Shown here: positions 10,267 through 20,671 of the stretch, in pieces
How positions within the stretch are numbered: position 1 is the first letter of the stretch
How the letters are laid out: every line of letters begins with the position of its first letter
Assembly (NCBI GenBank): GCA_030247855.1
Contig: JAPDRN010000007.1
Coordinates: 62,001 to 126,000 of the forward strand
Direction of reading: 5' to 3'
DNA length: 64,000 nucleotides
Origin: Knufia peltigerae
Lineage: Eukaryota; Ascomycota; Eurotiomycetes; Chaetothyriales; Trichomeriaceae
Position numbers and translations under genes: made by a program
The notes under the pieces: generated by a model
What the model saw: only the letters and a program-made list of their open reading frames with translations
Told to the model about the DNA's origin: nothing
Databases searched by the model: none

Positions 10267-10728
10267 TGTGGTAATGGCGACGCTGTCTGTGTGAGAAGGC
10301 AAAAAGTGGTTGAAATAGTGGTGGCCGAGTGGCCACAAGACCTTCAGATGACAAGGTTGCACTTTCATATACGATTTGTGTTGATGATCACAGATGAGTC
10401 TTTGGGTCAAGTGTTTCTCGAGGTTCCTCGGCAGAGCCCATCCCAAGTCGTCAGCTCCCTGCGACTCTGTTTTGATATTGCTATTGCTTGAACAGAACCT
10501 CGGTCAGAGGGCCACCGAAAACTACGTCCATTCAACCGAACAACCGATTTACCGAGTTCATTCTTACCTCCGTAAACCATACCCCGGAAATGTTGAACAA
10601 TTGCTAACCCCATGTCTCGGCCAGAACGCGGTGGGGTTCGTCACTGACAAGAAGGATAAATAGACCAAAGTCAGGGGAGAGGTGTCGTCGTTCCAGCGCA
10701 AGAAATTCAACTGGTCTAGCATTTCACT
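10267..10728. promoter_or_regulatory. Divergent promoter between lactonase-like and MFS genes
   Basis: A 462-bp bidirectional promoter. It contains the triple CCG array at 10536-10554 and an AT-rich element AGGATAAATAG near 10653-10663, about 65 bp before the MFS start. Confidence 0.5.
10536..10554 (+). promoter_or_regulatory. Three CCG triplets at 8-bp period in the divergent promoter
   Basis: CCG at 10536, 10544 and 10552. The first unit CCGAACAACCG differs by one base from the 11-mer at 743, 2712 and 4611. It lies 175 bp from the MFS ATG and 270 bp from the hydrolase ATG, so it could serve both. Confidence 0.65.
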
Positions 10729-12866
10729 ATGGTACCAAATAGCACCAAGATAGTCATGGCGGAGCACGCCGGTCGCGTCGACCACGTCGAAGAACATACC
10801 ATCCAGTCCTCATCACCCGAGAAACAGCCAGAGATCATCGTACCTCGTGCAGAGGGTCAGCCTGAGAATGAAAAAATCACTGGGCGGCTAATCCTAGCGT
10901 TCGTTGTGAGTACAAACATCTGCAACGAAGCTGGGCCCCAAACTTACCTATGGACAGGCCTTGCTTTCTCAGGTGATATGTTATGAGAATACACTCCTCA
11001 TCCCGGGCTCCCTTTTGTCGTATATCAATGCGGATCTCGGACCAGATCCTGCGTACACGTGGATATCGGTATCCTGGTCTCTTTGCGCTGCTGTTATGGT
11101 CAGTGTGGCTGGCCGCCTAGGCGATATCTTCGGCCGACGATATTTCATGCTGTGCGGTAGCGCCATTGCATTCATAGGAACAATAAGTGAGTGGACAGGC
11201 CCGATCAATGCTAAATAGTGCCATTCTCTAACAAATGTCTTCGTCTACTTCTAAGTTGGTGCTACCGGAAAGAGCATTCCTCAAATGATAGTGAGCGGCG
11301 TCTTCTTTGGCTTCGCAGCAGGTATCCAGGAGACCTACTACGCTTGCCTGATGGAACTGGTACCCTACAATAAACGAACTCTCTTCATTGGTAAGCCCGT
11401 TCTCGCTACGGACCTCCCATACGATGAATAATTGATATCTTATCTGCTAGGTATTGGATGTGTTTGCGCATTACCTTGCTTAATCTCTCCCCTCATCGCC
11501 TATGGCATGATGGAACATTTGAGCCTCGGTTGGAGAGCTCCCTACTGGTACATGACGGCGTGGGCAGGAGTAGCTTTTCTCCTTTTGTTCTTCTTCTACC
11601 ATCCACCCAATTTCGACACCAAGTACCACGGCGCTGGACGCCGCCTCGAGCTGGCCAGAGAGATTGATTTTGTGGGATTGCTACTCTTCACCGCAGCTGC
11701 TGTCCTCTTTCTCGTGGGTCTCAATTTCGGTGGTGGGATTTACCCCTGGGCATCGGCCAATACCCTCGTGCCGCTCATCCTCGGCCTCGTCCTCTGGGTC
11801 GTGTTTGGAATATGGGAATGTTTCACAAAGTCGAAGCTGCCCCTGATGCCGCCGCGGCTATTTGTTCACGTTCGCTCGTAGGCATTTGATGGATCCGGCT
11901 AAGAAGCATTGCTGACACATGTATCAGTTTCGACGTCGTCCTGGCGGTGTCCTTCGTGAGCGGAATGTTCTACTACAGCGTGCCTGTAATCTGGCCGCGA
12001 ATAACGGCACTCCTGTTTGTCCCGGCCGACAAAATCATCGTGCGTGGGGCCTACGCAACCATTCCGAACTTGGGCACCTGGGGTGAGTCGGCCATCCCAC
12101 CCTGCACACCTGCTCTTGCATCCACACTGATGTTGACAATCTCTAGTTGCCGGAATCTCGCTGGTTCTGGTTTTCTCCAGAGTCAAGCATGAAAGATGGG
12201 TAATTGTCTTCTGTCTGATCATCCAGATATCTCTTATCGGGTCTCTGGCTTCTTTGGGAGTCAACGGCAACACCCAAGCCGTCGCCACTGTGTCGGTTCT
12301 GTCATGTTTTGTCAACCAACCATTGTTCCTAGCGTTTGTCATCATTTCCCTCCAAATCGAGAATCAAGTCGACATGTACGTATTGAAGCCTCTTCGTCTT
12401 GTGTCTTTCATCTCTGATAGAAGCTGTTAACAGTGGCATTGCTTCGGGGATTCTTTCTACAATTCGTCTGATTGGTGGTGCTGTGGGAACGGCGGTCTAC
12501 AGCACCATCCTCGCGGACACCTATGCCTCACGTCTCGCGCATAACATCGAACAAGTCGTGGCCACGACCGGGTTTCCGAAGTCGGAGACATCTCAGCTTA
12601 TCAAGGCAGCTGCCGCAAACACCGCCAAAGCCTATCAGGCGGTACCCCATATCACGGGGGAAATCATCGAGTTGTGCCAGGTGGCGGTGAAGAGCGGTTA
12701 CATTCATGCCGCTCACATCGTCTGGCTGAGTGCCATGGCATTCGGTGGACTGTCGCTGATCTGTGCCTTGTTCATTCGGAGCCCATCCGAGGCTCAGAGA
12801 ACTGGGGCAAGAGCCGTCCATCTCGAGAACGAGTTGTCACCGGCTACTATGGACGAAGAAAAATGA
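10729..12866 (+). CDS. MFS transporter, TRI12/14-TM drug:H+ type
   Basis: Seven exons: join(10729..10905,10973..11186,11256..11390,11451..11877,11928..12082,12147..12375,12434..12866), 589 aa. The cytoplasmic N-terminus is acidic. The motif-A region GRLGDIFGRRYFM follows the second membrane segment, and GIASGILSTIRLIGGAVGTA lies in the C-terminal half, as in TRI12-like efflux pumps (PF06609). About 14 hydrophobic segments are present. A second ATG at 10756 would drop nine residues. These carriers usually export metabolites or siderophores at the plasma membrane, although uptake cannot be excluded. Divergent from the lactonase-like gene with a shared CCG array, so it is likely the transporter of the cluster. 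Confidence 0.9.
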
Positions 12867-14060
12867 TCAGCAAGATGATACAAAACTTTCGAAATTTCTT
12901 GCCATAGAGACATACTACGTGCCTAGTGACTAACTCCCAACTATGCCCACTGTTGAGGATTCGGTTCAGACCAGACGCGTCCAGTTGTGGGGCAATGAGG
13001 AGGACAATTGGTAATTTCTCGATTATCATTAGCAATTCATACGGAAGTCTGGCATTGTGTATATATCTGATTGAAACAGACTAGAAAGATTGAGAACCGC
13101 CAAAAAACTTCGGTACAACCAAGCGAGGGTTACACCGAAGAGTTTTCTAGTACTAGAGAAGCGATAGAGTCTTATGTCTCGCCCCACCCTGAGTGTTTCT
13201 AGCTCGATCACTCCAGGAGCTTCAAGGTAGCTAGAGGTTACAATAAGCCTTGACAAGCTTTGGGAAGCTTTCACCAGCTCTTGCACGTGGAACTTGAATC
13301 AATAGTATTGGCTGTTTGTATTTCTCTGTTTCTACGAGTAGAGGTGACGCGTACCTGTAGGTGTCTAGCGACGAACTTGGCCGTGATATCCGGTATTATC
13401 TAGCCACGTGCCTAATTGATTATTCTGGCGAACCTCACCTAAAGTTATATCTCACGTGCCTTAGATTTCAAGTCAATTTGAGCCGATTACCTATTCCTAC
13501 ATAGCTAGTTAAGAGCTCTTGAACCGCTGGTTCTCGTGAATTATCATGAGACTGAGCGTAAATAGAGGCTCAGAGCGGAGGAAGGGCCAACTGGGAGCGA
13601 ATGGAGATAACTCCACGGGACCGAGGACAGCAGAAGACCGCACAGTTGATCTTCACGTTCGGTGTCGAAGAGCGGCTTATATTCTCGTCTTTCTAACTGG
13701 CTAGCGATGTGGAGTTTCAAGCCAGCTGGATACACTCGTTTTCTCTACACGGCCCCAGGTAGGCTCGAAGCTATTCGAGACAGAACGGAACATCGGCTGG
13801 GAGATTCTCCAGTATATGGAAAACGAACAAAGGATTTTAAAATGCTTTCAATCAAAAGACTGAATGTTCACACGTGCTAGGTGGTTCCTTTGGACTGACG
13901 TTTTCGTTTGGGCCAGGCTGAAGTGGTAGGAAAGAGGTATTTAAAGAGGACATTACTTGTCCCTCAGATCAGTTCAATTCACTTCACTCAGCATTCCCGT
14001 GGATTCCATAAAGGACCAACCTCATTTGCTCGCAGCTGGTTTCGGTATCTAGAACACAAA
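12867..14060. promoter_or_regulatory. Phosphoesterase upstream region with four CACGTG boxes
   Basis: No coding gene is supported in these 1.2 kb. CACGTG occurs at 13284-13289, 13405-13410, 13453-13458 and 13871-13876, and TATTTAAAG at 13939-13947 could be the TATA element of the gene at 14061. CACGTG is the known core of Pho4/NUC-1 sites controlling phosphate-acquisition genes. About 0.3 copies would be expected by chance in this length. Confidence 0.5.
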
Positions 14061-15447
14061 ATGAAGCTTCTCACACCAGCTTTGCTTGCCTTTTTGTCGC
14101 TGGCCACTGCCATGCCTCTCGTTGATCTCGCGCGGAGTGTGACCAGCCCTCCCAAGGGGAAATGGTTCGATCGTGAGTTCCATGCCTGGGTTTTACCTAT
14201 GGGAATCTGACCCGACATGGCGGAAAAGGCTTTGTGGTCGTGGTCTTTGAGAACAACAACAAGGATGTCACCTTTGGCGAGCCCTACTTCTTGAACCTAA
14301 CTACCATGGGAATGTCACTTGGCAGTTATTATGGTAAGAACTCTCCAATACATCGGTCCCGCATACTATTTGTGCTGACTGAGCGGCGGGATTGAAGGCA
14401 CAACACATCCATCCCAGGTAAGGTGACCCAGACGTCGATGCGGTGGACAGACTAAGACCATCTGATAGCCAAACTACATTACCATGATATCAAACACCAT
14501 TGCCGGTGGTGTTTATACTGACGCCGATCACAACACAACCCAGATGAGTGTGATTGATTTGTTTGAACCAGCGGGTAATGTCACTCGAACCTAGCTATGC
14601 AAACGGACCCCGGCTTACCGTGGACAAAAGGCATCACCTGGAGAGCTTACATGGAGGGCTACAAGCCTCTGGCAAACGGAGAATGCAACCCTTACTCGAT
14701 CGATAAGGAGACAAATTACGTCCGGTATGCACTTCTCCTCGTCGCAATTCAAGCTGGGCGTGATCGGTCCTGACCGTCCATATCTCCACAGAAAGCACAA
14801 CCCGTTCATGTCTTTTGATAACATTCGGAACAACACCTCTCGCTGCAAGAATATCGTCAATGCTGAGGAACATTTTGCTCGCGACGTTTCCCTCGGGGCG
14901 GACGCCCCTCAGTATATGTACTACACACCCAACCTCCTGAACGATGCCCACAACACGAATGTTAGCTATGCTGCGCGTGACCTACGCTACATCATGGACA
15001 CGATGCTGAGCAATCCGGCCTTCATGAAGAATACATTGATTACCATCACCTTTGATGAAAATGGTACGTACCTTCCGCATACTCAATCCACTGCGCTCCA
15101 TGTGCTGACTAGCTTGTTTTATGTAGATATCTTCAGTCCCGAGAACTTCGGCACTCCAAACCATATTTATACTGTCCTCCTGGGGAATGATACTCTGAAA
15201 TGCTATAACTGCATCGATCAACAGTACTATAATCGTGAGTATAGGTACTCGATTCGGTTCCTCTTATCCTGACCTTGATCCTCTAGACTTCTCTCAAGTA
15301 GTGACCCTCGAGAAGAACTGGAACTTGACCACTATCCCACAGCCAGACGGAAGTGAAGAAGGTTGGGATAAATGGTTTCTTCCCTTTGGCATGTTACGAA
15401 CAAACAATAATCCGCCGGCTTGTCCATACACCCCGTGTCAAGTTTAA
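14061..15447 (+). CDS. Secreted phosphoesterase, acid phosphatase/phospholipase C-like (PF04185)
   Basis: Eight exons: join(14061..14172,14229..14333,14398..14417,14469..14574,14631..14724,14792..15063,15127..15234,15287..15447), 325 aa. A signal peptide (MKLLTPALLAFLSLATA) opens the protein. Family blocks are FDRFVVVVFEN, THPSQPNYITMISN, KHNPFMSFDNI and LITITFDEN, containing the expected metal and phosphate ligands. Several N-glycosylation sequons (NTT, NNT, NVS) fit secretion. Exon 3 is only 20 nt yet encodes THPSQ. The family releases phosphate from phosphomonoesters or phospholipids outside the cell. Upstream CACGTG boxes suggest phosphate control. Confidence 0.88.
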
Positions 15448-16252
15448 CGAAAAAAATACCTCTTTATCTATTGAATGGCTCAAATATCACCACTTTAGAG
15501 ATTGAGAAAGGAATCCAAAAGGCTACTCTGGAAAAGGCTCTAGGGGCTATCGTTATTATCATGACTTCTTTCAATGCAGATGACCTAAAAAGGACGACGT
15601 AGAAATCAAACCTATCACGATTCAAATGGTCTCACTCATTACTCGACAGTTTTTTCTACGATGGCTCGGAAAGACGTATCATTTTTGAAACGAGTCACTA
15701 ATATCATTGGTGCGATATCTCCTTTCGAAGTCGAGCAATACTTTGAGCCCGAGAAATGGGCTATAATATAGACATATGGTATGTCCGAGGCTGCGTGTTA
15801 CATTACGACGAACCGATCCACTGAACACGTTTAGCCCCGAATAAGTTAGACTCCTTACTTCTATAACTAGAGACAAGGCTTACAGTATAAACGAAGATCC
15901 ATACAGGCGTACCAGTAGAGCGGCCTCGAGAAACTCTGGCTTCGAGAGCTCACAGAAGAAAAGGAATGAACGTATACCCGAGTTGATTCACCGGTGACGG
16001 TAGTTTTATTGCATAGACAGTGCTTGAGTGAACAATTATCTCAGGGAGCCAGGCGAATGACCAGACCTGACGCCCAATGTAGTAGTTGAGCGCGATTCGC
16101 CTTTCCCCCCCACCCCTCCCCTGGCCCCCGGGACTATACTTTGCGTTCGGACATTGCGTTACTTTGACACTTCCAACTGCTATTCTAATGTCAGGTACGT
16201 TTAGATACTCGAAATTGATATTATGTCAAAGAGCGGACTTCGGAAATCTGCT
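15448..16252. other. Intergenic, no gene seen
   Basis: 805 bp between the phosphoesterase stop and the convergent hydrolase stop. AT-rich 3' flank followed by a C-rich run near 16105-16130. No supported feature. Confidence 0.5.
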
Positions 16253-17327
16253 CTAACCAGAGTTCCTTCCGAGAAGGAATCCCATGCCGTTGACTTGATC
16301 CTTGCGGAAGGTTTTGGCCGTCCCTAAAAATGGGAAAGAAGCCCACCAATAATGTGGTAGACCGGCGTATATGTTCATCTTTGTTCGGATACCACAGTTC
16401 TCTCGCAGGATTCCTTCGTAGATGATTGCCTCGTCTCTTAACGGGTCTAATCCGGCGACTTGGAAAAAGGCGGGGGGTAATTCCATATGACCCTTTGGGT
16501 GATTGAAGGTGTCGTACAAGATGCCGTCGTCGTCATTGGGCCGATACTCTCGTAGTACCAGATTCAGAAGAGCCGTCGGCAGTACCGGAGCGTCTTTATT
16601 CTGCTCGAAGGAGCGGTAGAACTCCTTGTACTGTTCTGGTACCCTGCGACTAGGTAGGAGCAATGGAACAGCTAGATACTGTCCCGTCAACGGTGGCGAC
16701 AGGTTTTCGTCTCGTGCAAGATGTGCCATGACGGCTGCGAGATTTCCACCGGCTGACGTGCCCCCAACGACAAAACCGGCTGTAGGGTCAGCGCCCCACG
16801 TTTCAGCTCTCGTAGCCGCCCATTTGAGACAATCCCAACAATCGTTAGCAGCATAGGGGAATCTGAACTCTGGTGCTTTACGATATGTAGCCGATACGCA
16901 TACAGCACCAAAGGCCTGGACGAAGATTCGACACGACTCTTCCTCGTCTTCGACGTCACCGAAACAAAAGCCACCACCGTGATACATCACGATCAGGGGA
17001 GATCTCTCCTTGCGTAAATCGACCGGCTGATATAGCTTTGCACGTATATAAGAGCCATCTCTCGTCGGGTATTGCAGTTCAGTCTGCTTGATCTCGGGAG
17101 GAGGTTGACCGAGAGCCTGCTGCATAGCGGTGTGGCGCTCATTCACTCTTGGTTTGACGGCTTCTAGACTGCCATGATCGACTTGTGGCAGCTCTACCCT
17201 TTGAAGAAACTGTCACATTATAAGCTAAGTAAAATGCAAGGAAGGTTCTCGGTTGGGGTACTTCTTTAAACTCAGGGTCCATCTCTCCTAGTGCAAGAAT
17301 TGATTTCCCATCAAGATAGGGAGACAT
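16253..17327 (-). CDS. Alpha/beta hydrolase, hormone-sensitive-lipase family
   Basis: Exons complement(join(16253..17209,17262..17327)), 340 aa. The first exon encodes MSPYLDGKSILALGEMDPEF, a typical N-terminus of fungal alpha/beta hydrolase-3 proteins, and joins in phase 0 to FLQRVELPQVDHG. The oxyanion-hole motif HGGGFCFG, nucleophile elbow GTSAGG (Ser), acid in DPLRDE and histidine in LPHYWW form a complete catalytic set. It probably hydrolyses small esters or lactones in the cytosol. It has no signal peptide. The neighbouring phosphoesterase is convergent and seems unrelated in function. Confidence 0.88.
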
Positions 17328-18242
17328 CTTAGCACATAGCCTCGTACGCGTAAACAGGCCTATAGGTTCAGCTAGAAATAATTAATCGGCCTTCTTCGTC
17401 AGATATCCCGTATAAATGTGTCCACATGGGAAGCCAGTAGGAGTATTACCTAGGTAGCATATCTCTCCGAAGAGGAGGTCCCTGGGAATAAAATCTATTG
17501 AACATCTTTTTATATCTTGATTGTGAACTCATGATCTCAGTGAAAGGCCGCGGATCTGGGGAAGAGACCACGGAATAATACAAACAGATTCTATTCCGAG
17601 GACCGATTTATAGAATCCGGACGCGCGTGCAAGCCAGTCACCGGCTTCGATCAAGGAACAATCCAGCCGGCCAATTGTGTACACCTCTCGGTTCATCGTG
17701 TCAAGCATGTGAGACGGAATGGTGGTCAGCCTCTGATGTCGCTCTTAATAGCTTGATCGAGAATAAGGCGCGAGCAATTCCGACCATTGTCTTGTGCCGA
17801 GTTGACAGACAAGGCTGGCAAGGCTAGGGTTCTCGGTCCACTTTCCTTTTTCTCTCGCTCCCAACTCCTAGCCAATGTCCAGCCGAGCATTAGAGAGGCA
17901 TCTTCTCCATACTAGAGAGCTTGACCTTGGCATCTGCGGATTCAAAAGTTCTACTACCTTGTATCCCCCGTAGCAGTATTCAGGGCAAGCTTGCCAGCGA
18001 CCGTCCCAATTTTTGTTTCTATTTCGCGTCGTCACAAACACCAACCACTTCCGAGACCCTTTACAGCCCAGACACGACGAGAGTTCACATATCCGTTTAC
18101 TCCTTCCCTACTTCGCAACCGCAGCAGCTCGCTGGCCTTTCCGTATTGCCGACAAACACATCTTCGACGGCGGCTCAGGAGAGCGGTGCTTTAAGAGATA
18201 TAAACGCGCGACGACAGAGGGTTTTTAGAAAAGAAAACAAAA
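17328..18242. other. Divergent promoter region
   Basis: 915 bp between the hydrolase start and the small mitochondrial gene. TACCTAGGTA occurs at 17447-17456. A forward frame at 17921-18409 overlaps the next gene out of frame and is a pyrimidine-rich leader, not a gene. Confidence 0.5.
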
Positions 18243-18632
18243 GATGGTTCACAAAATCTTGTTTTGGGCCGGGTTCGGTATGCAACCTTGCAATTCTACA
18301 ATCTTTCTTGCCTACACAGACAAAACACGGTTTTTGTGTATTCGGTTGGTTTACTGACGTTTTCTTGGTGCTCAGGCATCGCTACACGTTTCGTCCAATT
18401 GGGCATTGAGATGAGACCCTTTTTCCAACGCGGCGGCCTATGGGTGTACCCTCTTTTCGCCGGCATCGGTGGTTCGTTTGGATATTGGTTGAAGGGAGTT
18501 GAAGACAGACAAGTCAAGCTTTTACAACAACGGAAAGAAATGATAATAGAGAAGCGCAGACGGAGGGCGGAGAGAGAAGCTGCAGAAGGATCACAATCGG
18601 AAACTGCTGGTGTGCTTGCTTCGACGAGTTGA
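18243..18632 (+). CDS. Small mitochondrial membrane protein, probable complex I accessory subunit
   Basis: Exons join(18243..18276,18376..18632), 96 aa. The start MVHKILFWAGFG joins across a 99-nt intron to IATRFVQLGIEMRPFF. One membrane segment (LWVYPLFAGIGGSFGYWL) is followed by a charged, basic helix with EKRRRRAERE. The short length, one membrane segment and basic tail are like the small accessory subunits of fungal NADH:ubiquinone oxidoreductase (NUXM/NDUFC2-like). The family name is from memory of similar fungal proteins and is uncertain; the gene itself is well supported. It would sit in the inner mitochondrial membrane. Confidence 0.72.
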   Translation, partial: DGSQNLVLGRVRYATLQFYNLSCLHRQNTVFVYSVGLLTFSWCSGIATRFVQLGIEMRPFFQRGGLWVYPLFAGIGGSFGYWLKGVEDRQVKLLQQRKEMIIEKRRRRAEREAAEGSQSETAGVLASTS

Positions 18633-19255
18633 ACGGGTTTGACTTTTCGTGTGGCTTGAACTTCCCCAGCGGGTGCTCTTCTCTAGAAGAGCGTGTTTAA
18701 CCGACATTGGGAGTATCAGAAGGAAGAGAAAGACACAAGAGGCATACACAAATCTTGCAGGACACAGCAGGACACAGCAGGACACAGCAGGACACAGCAG
18801 GACACAGCAGGAACACACATGGCACGTCTAGGCTTATTGGCCCGTCTGCGTACCCTACGAACCTACCAACCACCCAACCAACCTACTTACTTATTGTACA
18901 AAGTCATCAATCACAAAAACGAAATGTACGAAATGCAATACAAAGACCCATGTGGCATTTCTTGAGCTTTTGTGTTCGGCATTCTTCTTTGTTTGGAAGA
19001 AGTTTACTTGTACCAAGTAATAATGCTTTGCCTTTTACGGAGGTTGACACCACGGATATCAGACAGGTACAAGTATCTTGTTCCTAAAGTATCTGTGATC
19101 AACTCACTCCTCGTTGATACGTTGTTGTTACGGAACATGCATCCATTACGACAAAAGCTTTGATTGGCCGGCCTATCTTCATGAATGAATTCCATATGCA
19201 TATTCCTCATTCCTCATTCTTCTTCTTTTTTTTTTTATTTATGGCTTGCTTCTCA
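18633..19255. other. Intergenic 3' region with minisatellite
   Basis: Convergent 3' flanks of the small mitochondrial gene and the GFA gene. It contains a five-copy 10-bp repeat at 18761-18810 and a T-run near 19226-19237. No coding gene. Confidence 0.5.
18761..18810. repeat. Minisatellite, five perfect copies of GACACAGCAG
   Basis: Five perfect tandem copies of a 10-bp unit, flanked by partial copies (CTTGCAG before, GAACACACATG after). It starts about 130 bp after the stop codon of the upstream gene, so it probably lies in its 3' UTR. A 10-bp unit would shift frame, consistent with a non-coding location. Confidence 0.95.
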
Positions 19256-19675
19256 TCACCTCGGCGGTTCCTCCGGCCAACTCTCCACCCCTTCCGGGAT
19301 GGGCATCAGAGCCCTCTTGGTCCAAATGTGGGTGGCACCCGCCAGACAATCTGGGTTGATCCCGACCAGACATCCACCCTTGACCGCGAGAAAGGGTCCT
19401 CCTCCGTCGTGCATGAGTCTCGTTCCGCATTGTCTGCAGAAGTAACACCTTTTTGCCCTCCCCGAGTCGGCCCTGGTGTGCGTAAACACCCCAATAAACT
19501 CTTCACCTCCTTTACTGGCTGTTCGTTGAATGTCGAAAGTCGGGAAGATCGCCGTGATCCCAAACGCCGAAGAACTTTGACGTCGACATTCAAGACAGTG
19601 ACAGACGAACCATTTCAGAGCGGTCGGACTGGGGGTTGTGAATTTGACCGCGTCACATTGGCAACGTCCTTCCAT
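19256..19675 (-). CDS. GFA/CENP-V domain protein
   Basis: Single exon, 139 aa, starting MEGRCQCDAV. Zinc ligands are arranged C-x-C near the N-terminus, CHCLEC in the middle and CRQCG later, as in the glutathione-dependent formaldehyde-activating (GFA) family (PF04828). Bacterial members were linked to S-hydroxymethylglutathione formation, but most fungal members have no proven substrate. Zn binding and a cytosolic location are likely. The family is abundant in fungi and often sits near metabolic genes. Confidence 0.88.
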   Translation of the reverse strand: MEGRCQCDAVKFTTPSPTALKWFVCHCLECRRQSSSAFGITAIFPTFDIQRTASKGGEEFIGVFTHTRADSGRAKRCYFCRQCGTRLMHDGGGPFLAVKGGCLVGINPDCLAGATHIWTKRALMPIPEGVESWPEEPPR

Positions 19676-20671
19676 TTTTTTTTTGGTTTCTCAAGAGGTC
19701 GAATCAAGTCCGAGTGCAAGTATTGGTCGCGTGATGTATTCTTCCTCTCGGTATCAACTCTCGAGGGGTATAACACAAGTTACAGTACGATAGAAAGAGG
19801 TTTGGGTAAGCTTCCGACGGTGGACGAGTGCTGTTACTAGAATATAACTCCAAACTACTCCAAACACAACCCCCCGTCTTACGAACTTGGATACCTGGTC
19901 TCCTAACCACAGAATAGCCCCACGATTTTTCCCAAAATTGCCGAGCCCGACAGAAGCGTTCCCGAGGAGCCATGAACTAGGTACGGAGTAGGAACCTAAG
20001 AGCCAAGGGAACAACCATCATTTCCACCCGTCCTCGTCACGGAGTAACCCCGAACATTCCGGGTAGGTATACTGTACCCAGACCATCTCGGCATCTCCAC
20101 CTCCAACAAAGGTCGAAGATTGAACCGAAGAAACGTGTTGGAGGTCCTCCGTACAGGGCACTGTACTGCACATATACTGGGAAAGGAATTCGTTACTCCA
20201 TACTACGTACTGACACCATTGGATATATCTCGTATATTGAGATCCGGATGAGCAATACACGAGATGGATAATTGATCTAGTATGATTAAAAAAGTTGAGA
20301 GTTCTTTTCATACCAAGGTATATATACACACAAAGGTAAGTGGGTACGAGGATATAAAGCTTCTGTGCGCCAGTCCAAATCCCTCATTGGTAAAGATTAA
20401 AAACACAATGTATGTCCGTCTTCGTGATTTCCAGATCTGGTGGCTCTTTCGTGCAAATGGGTGAGAACAGGCAGGTAGGAGAGAACCACTTGTCCGTTGT
20501 CGTACATTATCGTATACAAGGCCCCATCTTCGCAACTCACAGCCCACAACTCACATACTTAATCAAACATGCGCTTTTTGGTACAGGATGCTCCATTTAC
20601 TCCTTTGAGTACAACGTGCATCGAGCGATTGGTCGGAAAACAACATCTCAGTCCCAGAAGGCCGCCCTCGT
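19676..20671. other. Intergenic, no gene supported
   Basis: About 1 kb between two reverse-strand genes. TACGGAGTA lies at 19982-19990. A reverse frame at 19754-20014 and others here lack recognisable motifs. Confidence 0.5.

Noticed and set aside
17921..18409. 162-codon forward frame overlapping the small mitochondrial gene
   Set aside because: Out of frame with a well-supported spliced gene and made of leader and intron sequence.
19754..20014. 86-codon reverse frame
   Set aside because: No motif; low coding character.
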